The translations under genes were made by a program, and so were the position numbers. From an uncultured Eubacteriales bacterium (GTDB lineage: Bacteria > Bacillota > Clostridia > Oscillospirales > Acutalibacteraceae), in NCBI GenBank assembly GCA_900315785.1, contig ONAL01000002.1, positions 1 to 64,000 on the forward strand: DNA of 64,000 nucleotides, read 5' to 3'. Positions 1-7,519 of this stretch are shown here, one piece after another. The notes beneath the pieces are model-generated. The model had not been told where the DNA came from. It ran no database searches and saw only the letters and a list, made by a program, of their open reading frames with translations. Positions within the stretch are counted from its first letter, which is position 1, and the number at the start of each line of letters is the position of its first letter.

Positions 1-47
1 TTTGTCAAGCCTTTTATTAAAAATTTCTTAAAATTGTTTCAAAAAAA

Positions 48-78
48 ACAAGGCACCCACTTTTCGTGAGTGTCTTGT
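48..78 (-). terminator. Rho-independent terminator-like hairpin
   Basis: A 13-bp stem (48-60 with 66-78, two G-U pairs) around a 5-nt loop is followed, reading the minus strand, by eight T (48-41). It would end a minus-strand transcript coming from the repeat cassette at 120-295. No gene is recognised directly upstream of it. Confidence 0.6.
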
Positions 79-128
79 TTCTTAACTAAATGATATTGCC
101 ATTTGGGTGCTTTATTTTTTTAGCTGGA

Positions 129-291
129 GAGGGATTTGAAGCGCGCCGTTAAAAAAACAGTCCTGTGGACTGTTTTTAGGCGTGAGCGATGATGACGTTT
201 TAGCTATGTACACACCGCAACAAACGAGATGGAACACATCGAGATATGGAACGTACTCTCTCTGCGCCATCAAGAGGGATTTGAAGCGCGC
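129..291. repeat. 18-bp direct repeat flanking a hairpin cassette
   Basis: The 18-mer GAGGGATTTGAAGCGCGC occurs at 129-146 and again at 274-291, a period of 145 bp. Just after the first copy lies a perfect hairpin, 151-163 (ending CAGTCC) with 167-177 (GGACTG...). On the minus strand the repeat contains TTCAAATC, like a tRNA T-loop and 3' T-stem strand, but the opposite T-stem strand does not pair, so this is not a tRNA gene. Between the copies is a 29-codon open frame (206-295) with no good ribosome binding site. The stretch 1-339 otherwise holds no recognisable gene. Function unknown. Confidence 0.6.
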
Positions 292-295
292 TTAA
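206..295 (+). other. 29-codon open frame inside the repeat cassette
   Basis: ATG at 206 to TAA at 293-295, ending IKRDLKRA; the first repeat copy encodes the matching ERDLKRA in another open frame (from 124). There is no convincing ribosome binding site, so I do not call it a gene, but the shared peptide is a direct result of the DNA repeat. Confidence 0.2.
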
Positions 296-306
296 TAATT
301 CTAAGC

Positions 307-338
307 AAAAAAGGAAACACGCGCGTGTTTCCTTTTTT
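307..338 (-). terminator. Terminator of the DUF2344 gene
   Basis: A perfect 32-bp palindrome made of AAAAAAGGAAACACGC and its complement sits directly after the stop codon at 340-342. Read on the minus strand it is a strong stem ending in six T. It closes the radical-SAM operon. Confidence 0.85.
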
Positions 339-339
339 A

Positions 340-999
340 TTACCTGAAGATATTCATATCCTTATCATACATATCGTTTTTTGTAACATCAAAGTACGGT
401 TCTACACCATGCTCACGCAGAAACGCCTTCTGAATCAACAAAGGATTGATGTTTGTAACGCTGCCTGCGGGCAAGGTCACGGTAATAATCGCGCCTCCGA
501 TGTTTCTCTCAACCTTAATTTTATTAAGATAAGGCTTGATGTCAATTTCCTTGACGCCTTTCTTCTTTGTCTTTTTCTCAACAAGAACCTCTGGTTTGTT
601 TATCAGCTCGTTCAGCTTTTCAAACAGCTCATCGGGAGTAAGCTCGTCGGAAGTTGCTCTGATTGTAAATGAAGCGTAGGTTATAACCTTTGCTTTCATC
701 TGGGGCTCGGTCACATCATAAACCCTGATACCAGACGGCAGACAGCTGTTGAGACCGTCTTTAATGCTGTCGAAGCTGTAATCCTCAATCAATCTGATAT
801 CCATACATTCCTTTTCACCGCGGAAGCCGAGTGACAAAGGAAGCGGAAAAGTTGCGTATGGGTGAACGTTAAAGCCTTCGGTGTGCCAGATTGGAATACG
901 GCTTTTGTGAAGCGCTCTGAGCATACATCTGTTGAGGTCAAGGTGCGAAATGAATCTGCACTCGTCGTCCTTCTTAAACCATATTCTGACGTCTTTCAT
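340..999 (-). CDS. Radical SAM-linked protein, DUF2344/TIGR03936 family
   Basis: A 219-residue protein with the family's N-terminal signature: CRFISHLDL around residues 14-22 and a GFNVHPYATFPLPLSLGF segment after residue 43. The family is nearly always next to, or fused with, the B12-binding radical SAM protein encoded upstream here. Its role is not established; RNA modification has been suggested from context only. I chose the ATG at 999 because GGGGGAGG sits 7 nt before it; an in-frame ATG at 1017 lacks such a site. It overlaps the upstream gene by 26 nt, suggesting translational coupling. RNase G and rplU, often next in Clostridia, do not follow; a terminator does. Confidence 0.85.
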   Translation of the reverse strand: MKDVRIWFKKDDECRFISHLDLNRCMLRALHKSRIPIWHTEGFNVHPYATFPLPLSLGFRGEKECMDIRLIEDYSFDSIKDGLNSCLPSGIRVYDVTEPQMKAKVITYASFTIRATSDELTPDELFEKLNELINKPEVLVEKKTKKKGVKEIDIKPYLNKIKVERNIGGAIITVTLPAGSVTNINPLLIQKAFLREHGVEPYFDVTKNDMYDKDMNIFR

Positions 1000-2830
1000 A
1001 GCACACACCTCCCCCATACTTTGCCGCTCCGCAGTTGGAACACTTTAATCTGCAATGCGGAGTTACCGCGTCATCATAAGCCTTTTCGCGTTCCTTGAGC
1101 AAGAATTCCTTTTTGACTCCGTAGTCAAGGAAATCCCAAGGCAGAAGCTCGTCAAGCTCTCTTTCACGGGTTGCGTAGAAATCGGGGTCGATTCCACATT
1201 CTTCGAATACCTCAAGCCACTTTTCAAGCGAGAAGCAATCTCCCCAGCCGTCGAAGCGGAAGCCCTTTTCACAGGCAAGCTCCAGGGATTTTGCGAGCCT
1301 TCTGTCACCTCTGGCAAACACAGCCTCAATAAAGCTTGTGTCCGCGTCGTGATAGTTATAGTTAATCTTCTTGGTTGTGATACTGTCCTTCAGGTGCTTC
1401 TGCTTATCCATAAGCATTTCACGCGAGTTCTGACCGTACCACTGGAACGGTGTAAAGGGCTTGGGAACGAATGAAGCGGTTGAGATTGTTACAGTTACGC
1501 TCTTGCCTTTAGGCTTATTCTCACAGCTGTAATAGGTATCGACAACCATCTGAGCGAGCTTCGCGATACCCTCGACATCCTCGTAGGTTTCGGTCGGCAG
1601 ACCAATCATAAAGTAGAGCTTAACCTTAGTCCAACCGCTGTTAAAAGCCTTTGAACAGGTTTCCTTGAGCTCGTCCTCGCGGACATTTTTGTTGATAACG
1701 TCACGCAGTCTCTGTGTGCCAGCTTCAGGAGCAAAGGTCAGACCGCTCTTGCGTACGGTTTTGATTCTGTCGAGAATATCATCGCTGAAACCGTCGACGC
1801 GAAGCGACGGCAGCGAAATGCTGACCTTGTCCTCGTTGGCCCAAACATTGAGCTCTGTGAGAAGGTCGATAATTTTTGTGTAATCGCTGGAGCTCAGCGA
1901 CGAAAGGCTGACCTCGTCGTAGCCTGTGTTATCGCAAAGCGCCTTGCACTGGCTGTTGATTGTCTCAACCGATTTTTCTCTGACAGGACGATAGAGAAAG
2001 CCCGCCTGACAGAATCGGCAGCCGCGGATACAACCGCGGAAAATCTCGGACACGGCTCTGTCGTGAACTATTTCTATATTCGGAACAACGAAGTTTTCGG
2101 GGAAATAGCTGTTGTCCATATCCATCATCAGGCGTTTCTCTACAACCGCAGGAGCGTTGTCACGCGGAGTAAAGCTTTTCAGGGTTCCGTCGTCGTTGTA
2201 TTCAACGTCATATAGCGCGGGAACATAAACGCCTTTAATCTGACTTGCGAGGCGCAAAAACTCGTCCTTGGTTTTGTTTTCAGCCTTACACTTTCTGTAA
2301 AGCTCGACGACCTCGAGGTCAACTTCCTCTCCCTCGCCGATAAAGAAAATATCGATAAACGGAGCCAAGGGCTCGGGATTGCAGGCACAGGGACCGCCCG
2401 CGACTACAATCTGACCGAGGGACTTTCTGTCATCAGACTTAATCGGGATATCAGCGAGCTTCAGCATATTGAGCACGTTTGTAAAGCTCAGCTCGTACTG
2501 GAGCGTAAATCCGATAAAATCAAAATCAGTAATGCTGTCGCCGCTCTCGAGCGCAAACAGAGGAATATTTTTCTCATTCATCAGCTCTTCCATATCAAGC
2601 CAAGGCGCAAAAACGCGCTCGCACCAGATGTAGGGCTTTTCGTTGAGCACGCTGTAGAGAATCTTCATACCGAGATGAGACATTCCGATTTCATAGGTAT
2701 CGGGAAAGCAGAACGCAAAACGCACGTCTACTTCATCCTTGTTTTTAATAACGGAGTTCAGCTCACCGCCGACGTAACGTCCCGGTTTCTGAACCTTCAG
2801 CAAAAGCTTTTCGACTTCCTTGTTAATCAT
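974..2830 (-). CDS. B12-binding domain radical SAM protein (TIGR03960 family)
   Basis: 618 residues. The N-terminal third resembles a cobalamin-binding fold; the radical SAM cluster motif is C267-x3-C271-x2-C274 (FRGCIRGCRFCQAGF), followed by the glycine-rich and PEAGTQ segments of the TIM barrel. A second Cys cluster lies at the extreme C-terminus (CRLKCSNCGA and GGGVC). The protein is thus predicted to bind [4Fe-4S] and SAM, and perhaps B12. Its substrate is unknown; the family is widespread in Clostridia and paired with the DUF2344 protein encoded downstream. GAGGTG stands 6 nt before the ATG. It follows the M50 protease gene by 8 nt, so co-transcription is likely. Confidence 0.9.
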   Translation of the reverse strand: MINKEVEKLLLKVQKPGRYVGGELNSVIKNKDEVDVRFAFCFPDTYEIGMSHLGMKILYSVLNEKPYIWCERVFAPWLDMEELMNEKNIPLFALESGDSITDFDFIGFTLQYELSFTNVLNMLKLADIPIKSDDRKSLGQIVVAGGPCACNPEPLAPFIDIFFIGEGEEVDLEVVELYRKCKAENKTKDEFLRLASQIKGVYVPALYDVEYNDDGTLKSFTPRDNAPAVVEKRLMMDMDNSYFPENFVVPNIEIVHDRAVSEIFRGCIRGCRFCQAGFLYRPVREKSVETINSQCKALCDNTGYDEVSLSSLSSSDYTKIIDLLTELNVWANEDKVSISLPSLRVDGFSDDILDRIKTVRKSGLTFAPEAGTQRLRDVINKNVREDELKETCSKAFNSGWTKVKLYFMIGLPTETYEDVEGIAKLAQMVVDTYYSCENKPKGKSVTVTISTASFVPKPFTPFQWYGQNSREMLMDKQKHLKDSITTKKINYNYHDADTSFIEAVFARGDRRLAKSLELACEKGFRFDGWGDCFSLEKWLEVFEECGIDPDFYATRERELDELLPWDFLDYGVKKEFLLKEREKAYDDAVTPHCRLKCSNCGAAKYGGGVCYERRQNMV

Positions 2831-2838
2831 AATTCACC

Positions 2839-3426
2839 TCAAAGGTATTTGTCCTCTTTTAAAAACACAGTCAGTATCAGATACAGACTGATAAACAGCA
2901 TTGAAAAATTATATTTTGAATAAAACAGTATCGCAAGTCCGACGATGAACATCGGAACGGAAATTACGACAGTCACAACGTCGGTAATAAACGCGGATTT
3001 CGCGGGCGAAAACCTCTTTGACAGAATCAGAAAAAGCATTTGTCCGCCGTCAAGTCCCGCCGCCGGCAAAAGATTGTAAAGTCCCAAAAACAGATTGATT
3101 ACCGCAAATTCAAAAGAAAAATCGCAGAACACGAGAAACAGCAGAATATTGGCAAAGGGACCCGACAGTGTCACGAGCAAATCGCTTGAAAAGCCGAGCG
3201 AATATCTTCCCCGTTCAATTATCCTGATATCAAAGGCTGAAATACTTATTCCGCAGATTTTCACACCTCTGAGCTTCATCATAAGGACGTGACCGAGCTC
3301 GTGAAGCACAACCGCAAAGAAGCAGAGCAGATAATCCGTAAACAGATTACCGCATATCAGAAGCGACACCAGAGCCAGACACGGATAAGATATGTAAAGC
3401 GCAAAGCTCTTAATGTGAAATTTCAT
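2839..3426 (-). CDS. M50 family (SpoIVFB-like) intramembrane metalloprotease
   Basis: 195 residues, mostly hydrophobic helices. The zinc-binding HELGH is at residues 42-46 within a transmembrane helix, and the third ligand region reads LLPAAGLDGGQMLF, both typical of site-2 protease/SpoIVFB-type M50 enzymes. Family members cleave membrane-embedded substrates; the target here is unknown. The open frame extends one codon further to a TTG, but the ATG at 3426 is preferred. The start lies inside the end of the upstream one-helix protein gene (17-nt overlap), so the two are coupled and that protein is a candidate partner or substrate (inference). Confidence 0.85.
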   Translation of the reverse strand: MKFHIKSFALYISYPCLALVSLLICGNLFTDYLLCFFAVVLHELGHVLMMKLRGVKICGISISAFDIRIIERGRYSLGFSSDLLVTLSGPFANILLFLVFCDFSFEFAVINLFLGLYNLLPAAGLDGGQMLFLILSKRFSPAKSAFITDVVTVVISVPMFIVGLAILFYSKYNFSMLFISLYLILTVFLKEDKYL

Positions 3427-3736
3427 CAATAAGAGATTTCAGGCTGTAATGCTCAAAGTCCGAGGTCATAATTATCTCGTCATTGAGCTGCGTTACATAC
3501 CAGCTGTGAATGCTTTTGTACAAATCACCGCCGATTAGCTTTACAGCGTACGCGGACAGTACAAGAATCAGACAGAGCGCAAGCTGAACAATAAGCACAA
3601 GAGGAAATGAGCGAGGTTTCTTTTCTTTCCTGACCTCTTCCTTTGGCTCTTCCGTGCGTTCAACGTGTTCATATCTGACGGGTGTGGCGGCGTCCTGCCA
3701 GCCTTCCTCATAGCTTATGCTGCTGAGATTGTCCAT
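3410..3736 (-). CDS. Single-pass membrane protein of unknown function
   Basis: 108 residues. An acidic, then basic (KEEVRKEKKPRS) cytoplasmic N-terminal half precedes one transmembrane helix at about residues 46-70, leaving a short outside tail of about 40 residues. I recognise no family. GAGGTG lies 7 nt before the ATG. It overlaps the M50 protease gene and so probably belongs to its operon. The bitopic topology fits an intramembrane protease substrate or regulator, but nothing in the sequence proves it. Confidence 0.65.
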   Translation of the reverse strand: MDNLSSISYEEGWQDAATPVRYEHVERTEEPKEEVRKEKKPRSFPLVLIVQLALCLILVLSAYAVKLIGGDLYKSIHSWYVTQLNDEIIMTSDFEHYSLKSLIDEISH

Positions 3737-3777
3737 AAAATCACCTCAGCAAAGCATATGCCGATTCCGCTCAGAAA

Positions 3778-5151
3778 TTAACCCTTTGCGTCAAGTTTTT
3801 TGAAATCTGTTTTTGTAAGGTTTATAAACAGGCTGATTGCGAGAATCAGCGAACCAATCTCCGCAATCGGGAACGCAAGCCATATTAAGGACTCGTTGCC
3901 GATAAGCTTGGAAATAATGAACGCGACAGGGAGAATGAACACGAGCTGACGCGTAAACGATATGATAAGCGCTCTGAAGCCCTTGCCTGTTGCCTGGAAC
4001 ATCGAGATAAAAACGATGCCGACAGCAGCGGGAACAAAGCACAGACAGATGATTCTGAACGCGGGAACACCGACTGAAACGAGCGTCGGGTCGTTGTTGT
4101 TGAACATCATAATAAGCTTATCTGGGATTGTTAAGAATACAATTGTACCGATAATCATAATAATCATCGCGATAACAATTCCGTGCTTCATAGCCGAATA
4201 AAGTCTCTGCTTTTTCCTTGCGCCGTAGTTGAAGCCCATAATCGGAAGCAAGCCCTGATTCAGACCAAAGCAAGGCATAAACACAAAGCTCTGAAGCTTG
4301 AAATAAATACCGAGCACTGTTACGCCGACCTTATTGAGCATAGCGTTCATTCCGAGAATCATAAACGACGATATCGACTGCATAATAATTGACGGAAAGC
4401 CTACTACATAGATATTCTTGATTGTCTCAAAATTAAGTCTGAAGCCCTTGAAGGAAACGTGTACCCTGTTTTTTCTTGTAAAGAGCACGACAAGCGCAAA
4501 GACCATTCCGACAAACTGACCGAGAACGGTGGCAATTGCGGCGCCCGCGACCTCGAGTTTCGGGAAAGGTCCGATACCGTAAATCAGAAGCGGGTCAAAA
4601 ATAATATTTGTCAGAGCGCCCGCAAGCTGGAAAAGCATCGGGAAAACCATTTCGCCCGTAGCCTGCAAGGACTTTTCGACACTGACCTGAACCATACTGA
4701 AGCCCGAAAAACAGAGAACAATCGTCAGGTACTGATAGCCATAGTCAAAGGTCAGACCTTCACAGTTGTACATTCTGAGAAAGGGCTTTACCGCAAAAAG
4801 TCCAATCAGAATAAAGATAATCCAAGTGAAAATCGCAAGAATTAATCCGTGCGTCGCTGCGGAGTCGGCTTCCTTTTGATTGCCTGCTCCGAGCCTTCTC
4901 GAAATCAGAGAGTTAGCTCCTATCGCCGTACCGACCGCAAACGCGATAAGAAGCATCTGCAGCGGATATGAATATGATACGGCGTTCAGACCTATTACGC
5001 CGCTGTTCGGGATGTTTCCTACAAAGATGCTGTCTACAACGTTATAAAGCGCCATTACCGTCATAGAGAACATCGCGGGCAGCGACATCGACATAATGAG
5101 CTTGAGCATCTTTTCATATCCCATTTTATTCTGCTTTACTGTTTCCCCCAT
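3778..5151 (-). CDS. MATE family efflux transporter
   Basis: 457 residues with about twelve hydrophobic helices. The MATE hallmarks are visible: SLPAMFSMTVMALYNVVDSIFVG near the start of the first repeat (only partly needed for recognition), and the GANSLISRRLGAG loop, with the second half starting at the FPSIIMQSISS segment. MATE proteins export cationic drugs or metabolites by Na+ or H+ antiport. The ATG at 5151 is preferred over an upstream start at 5184 because AAGGTCAGG precedes it and it begins just after the stop codon of the VanZ-like gene. The two share one promoter at 5655-5683. Confidence 0.9.
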   Translation of the reverse strand: MGETVKQNKMGYEKMLKLIMSMSLPAMFSMTVMALYNVVDSIFVGNIPNSGVIGLNAVSYSYPLQMLLIAFAVGTAIGANSLISRRLGAGNQKEADSAATHGLILAIFTWIIFILIGLFAVKPFLRMYNCEGLTFDYGYQYLTIVLCFSGFSMVQVSVEKSLQATGEMVFPMLFQLAGALTNIIFDPLLIYGIGPFPKLEVAGAAIATVLGQFVGMVFALVVLFTRKNRVHVSFKGFRLNFETIKNIYVVGFPSIIMQSISSFMILGMNAMLNKVGVTVLGIYFKLQSFVFMPCFGLNQGLLPIMGFNYGARKKQRLYSAMKHGIVIAMIIMIIGTIVFLTIPDKLIMMFNNNDPTLVSVGVPAFRIICLCFVPAAVGIVFISMFQATGKGFRALIISFTRQLVFILPVAFIISKLIGNESLIWLAFPIAEIGSLILAISLFINLTKTDFKKLDAKG

Positions 5152-5152
5152 T

Positions 5153-5629
5153 TTATAACCTGACCTTTCTGAATAAAGCGGCAATCGCCATTATAAGTAA
5201 AAAGGACAGCACGCCCGTTACGCTTCCCGCAAAGTCAAGAAGCACGTCGGCAACCTCGCTGCTTCTGCCAGCCGAAAATAGCTGTACATATTCGTCAATA
5301 ACAGCCGTAGCAAGGCAAACAAATCCTACGGGCATAAGGTTCGCGAGTATCTTTTTCTTAAGCCTTCTCGAACACCAAAAGGTTAAAAAACCGAGCAAAG
5401 CGAATTCGACAAAATGCGCCGATTTTCTGATGATGTGGTCGGTGAGCTCAGCGCTTATTCCGATACTTTTCAGAAAGCCCGTGATAAAACCGAGCACTCC
5501 CGCGCTCTCGGCTGCCGACGCTTCGGCGTTCATCGACGAATGGAACCAGATAAATCCGATATAAAGTCCCGTAAGTACAAAAAGTACAATTGTAAAAATG
5601 TTAAAATTCTTTCTTGTCAGTTTTGCCAT
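5153..5629 (-). CDS. VanZ-like family membrane protein
   Basis: 158 residues. An N-terminal helix is followed by the VanZ-family core: RKSAHFVEFALLGFL around residues 68-82 and DEYVQLFSAGRSSEVADVLLD around 111-131, between further helices. VanZ confers low-level teicoplanin resistance in enterococci, but most clostridial members are of unknown function, so a resistance role should not be assumed. A good promoter lies at 5655-5683 and GAGGT precedes the ATG. It is followed immediately by the MATE transporter gene. Confidence 0.85.
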   Translation of the reverse strand: MAKLTRKNFNIFTIVLFVLTGLYIGFIWFHSSMNAEASAAESAGVLGFITGFLKSIGISAELTDHIIRKSAHFVEFALLGFLTFWCSRRLKKKILANLMPVGFVCLATAVIDEYVQLFSAGRSSEVADVLLDFAGSVTGVLSFLLIMAIAALFRKVRL

Positions 5630-5654
5630 ATTATTACCTCAAATCATCCCTATT

Positions 5655-5683
5655 ATTTTACAATTAAATCGGCTATAAGTCAA
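5655..5683 (-). promoter_or_regulatory. Sigma-A promoter of the vanZ-like/MATE operon
   Basis: On the minus strand TTGACT (5683-5678) and TAAAAT (5660-5655) are separated by 17 bp. The divergent promoter of the COG2426 gene begins only 9 bp away. Confidence 0.65.
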
Positions 5684-5692
5684 TTTTAAGTG

Positions 5693-5730
5693 TTGAAAAA
5701 AAAACCAAATTACGTTATAATAATTTGGTT
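5693..5730 (+). promoter_or_regulatory. Sigma-A promoter with overlapping inverted repeat
   Basis: TTGAAA (5693-5698), 17-bp spacer, TATAAT (5716-5721). The -10 box is wholly or partly inside an inverted repeat with 10-nt arms AACCAAATTA (5703-5712) and TAATTTGGTT (5721-5730). Such a position suits a repressor operator; the regulator is unknown. Confidence 0.7.
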
Positions 5731-5771
5731 GTTATATATAAAAACTAATATACGAAAGGCTATGGAGTAAT

Positions 5772-6257
5772 ATGTATAAGTATTTAATCGTCTTTTTGAT
5801 ATCTATGATACCTATTGTTGAGCTTCGAGGAGCTATTCCCGTAGGTGTCGGAATGGGTCTTCCGCTCTGGGCTTGCTATGTTATCTGTATCATAGGAAAT
5901 ATGCTTCCTGTTCCGCTTATCTACTTCTTTGCGAGAAAGGTTCTCATCTGGGGCAAGGATAAAAAATACATAGGCAAATTCTTTACATGGTGCTATGAAA
6001 AGGGCGAGCACGGCGGAGAAAAGCTCAAGGCTAAGGCAGGCAAGGGCTTGTTTATCGCTCTTATGCTCTTTGTCGGAATTCCTCTCCCGGGTACAGGTGC
6101 ATGGACAGGTACGCTCGCGGCAAGCTTCCTTGATATGGGATTCAAGAAAAGCGTTATCGCGGTTATGTGCGGCGTGCTCATCGCAGGCATTATTATGGGT
6201 CTCGCGAGCATGGGCTTGTTCGGCGGACTCGGCGCTATTTTTGCGCCTAAGGCATAA
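5772..6257 (+). CDS. Small multidrug export-like membrane protein (COG2426)
   Basis: 161 residues with four or so hydrophobic stretches. ELRGAIPVG at residues 17-25 and VGIPLPGTGAWTG at 101-113 are the two re-entrant-like motifs of the COG2426/PF06695 family. The family name comes from limited evidence; its substrate is not known. The gene has its own promoter at 5693-5721 and may be co-transcribed with the flavoprotein gene 50 nt downstream. Confidence 0.85.
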   Translation: MYKYLIVFLISMIPIVELRGAIPVGVGMGLPLWACYVICIIGNMLPVPLIYFFARKVLIWGKDKKYIGKFFTWCYEKGEHGGEKLKAKAGKGLFIALMLFVGIPLPGTGAWTGTLAASFLDMGFKKSVIAVMCGVLIAGIIMGLASMGLFGGLGAIFAPKA

Positions 6258-6307
6258 ACTATTTTGGGACTGTCGTTTGACAGTCCTTATCTTTAACAGG
6301 TGAAATT

Positions 6308-7519
6308 ATGAAGGATATTATCATAATAGGCGGCGGAGCTTCGGGAATGATGGCAGCCGTAAAGGCTAAGGAGAACAACCCCGACAAAAGCGTTTTGCTC
6401 GTCGAAAAGCAAAACAGAATCGGCAGAAAGCTGCTCTCAACAGGTAACGGCAGATGTAATCTCACAAACCTCAACGCCGAAAAATCGAGATATCACGGCA
6501 GCTTCAGAAAGTATATGGACACAGTTCTTAATAGGTGCTCTGCAAACGATGTTATCGGTGAGTTTGAGAGAATGGGTCTGAGGGTAAAAGCAGAGGGCGA
6601 CGGCAGAGTTTATCCCCTTTCAAATCACGCCGCGTCTGTGCTTGACGTGCTAAGATTCAGACTTAATAAGCTCGGTGTTGAGATGCTCTGCGATACCGCC
6701 GTTAAGGATATCAAAAAGAACAAGAAAGGCTTTTCGGTCATCACCGATAAGGAAAGCCTTGAATGCAAAAAGCTAATTATCGCGACTGGCTCCTGCGCTT
6801 CGCCTAAGCTCGGAAGCGACAAAAGCGGTCTGAGTATACTTGAAAAGCTCGGAATCAAAACCGTGCCTTTCTCCCCTGTTCTGTGTCCCGTTAAGGTCAA
6901 GAGCGATTATATCGCGTCACTCAAGGGTGTGAGGGCTTCGGGCAGCGCGTCGCTCTATGACGGCTACAAGCTCGTCAAGTCAGAGTTCGGCGAGATACAG
7001 TTCACCGAGGATTCGCTTTCGGGAATCTGTGTTTTCAACCTCAGCTCAACGCTCAATAAAACAAAAAAGCCCGAAATCAGACTTGATTTAATGCCTGACT
7101 ACAGCTTTAACGATACACTTAATATTCTTATTTCGAACAAAGAAATATTTAACGACAGAGCTGTCGAGGATTTACTGACAGGAATATTTAACAAAAAGCT
7201 CGGCCTTGTTCTGCTCAAAGCGAGCGGAATCAAGCCGTTATCAAGAGAAATCAGCTCGCTTACTCAGTCCGAGCTCAAAAGGCTTACGTCGGTTATCAAA
7301 GCTTTTTCCTTCAAACCGACTATGCAAAACGACTTTGGAAACGCTCAGGCAGCTTCGGGCGGAGTTATCGGAACCGAGCTTGACCCTCAGACAATGGAGA
7401 GCCTTAGAATCAGGGGACTTTACATAATAGGCGAATGTGTGGACATTGACGGCGATTGCGGCGGATTCAATCTGCAATTCGCGTTCGCAAGCGGAATAAT
7501 TGCGGGAGAAAGCGTATGA
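6308..7519 (+). CDS. NAD(P)/FAD-dependent oxidoreductase, HI0933/BaiN-like family
   Basis: 403 residues. The N-terminal dinucleotide-binding motif GGGASG is at 8-13, followed by GRKLLSTGNGRCNLTN at about 39-54, which is diagnostic of the HI0933 family; the C-terminal FAD contact reads GGFNLQFAFASG. A family member, BaiN, takes part in bile-acid 7-dehydroxylation in Clostridium scindens, but most relatives have no assigned substrate and the local context offers none. AGGTG precedes the ATG. The stop overlaps the start of the next flavoprotein gene (ATGA). Confidence 0.88.
   Translation: MKDIIIIGGGASGMMAAVKAKENNPDKSVLLVEKQNRIGRKLLSTGNGRCNLTNLNAEKSRYHGSFRKYMDTVLNRCSANDVIGEFERMGLRVKAEGDGRVYPLSNHAASVLDVLRFRLNKLGVEMLCDTAVKDIKKNKKGFSVITDKESLECKKLIIATGSCASPKLGSDKSGLSILEKLGIKTVPFSPVLCPVKVKSDYIASLKGVRASGSASLYDGYKLVKSEFGEIQFTEDSLSGICVFNLSSTLNKTKKPEIRLDLMPDYSFNDTLNILISNKEIFNDRAVEDLLTGIFNKKLGLVLLKASGIKPLSREISSLTQSELKRLTSVIKAFSFKPTMQNDFGNAQAASGGVIGTELDPQTMESLRIRGLYIIGECVDIDGDCGGFNLQFAFASGIIAGESV

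Noticed and set aside
120..300. tRNA gene suggested by TTCAAATC and CCCTCTCC on the minus strand
   Set aside because: The T-stem does not pair (CGCGC opposite CCCTC), and no D-arm, anticodon stem or acceptor partner is found.
229..672. 147-residue plus-strand open frame starting in the repeat region
   Set aside because: It runs antisense to the DUF2344 gene, lacks a ribosome binding site and its translated sequence is low-complexity; it is a shadow frame.
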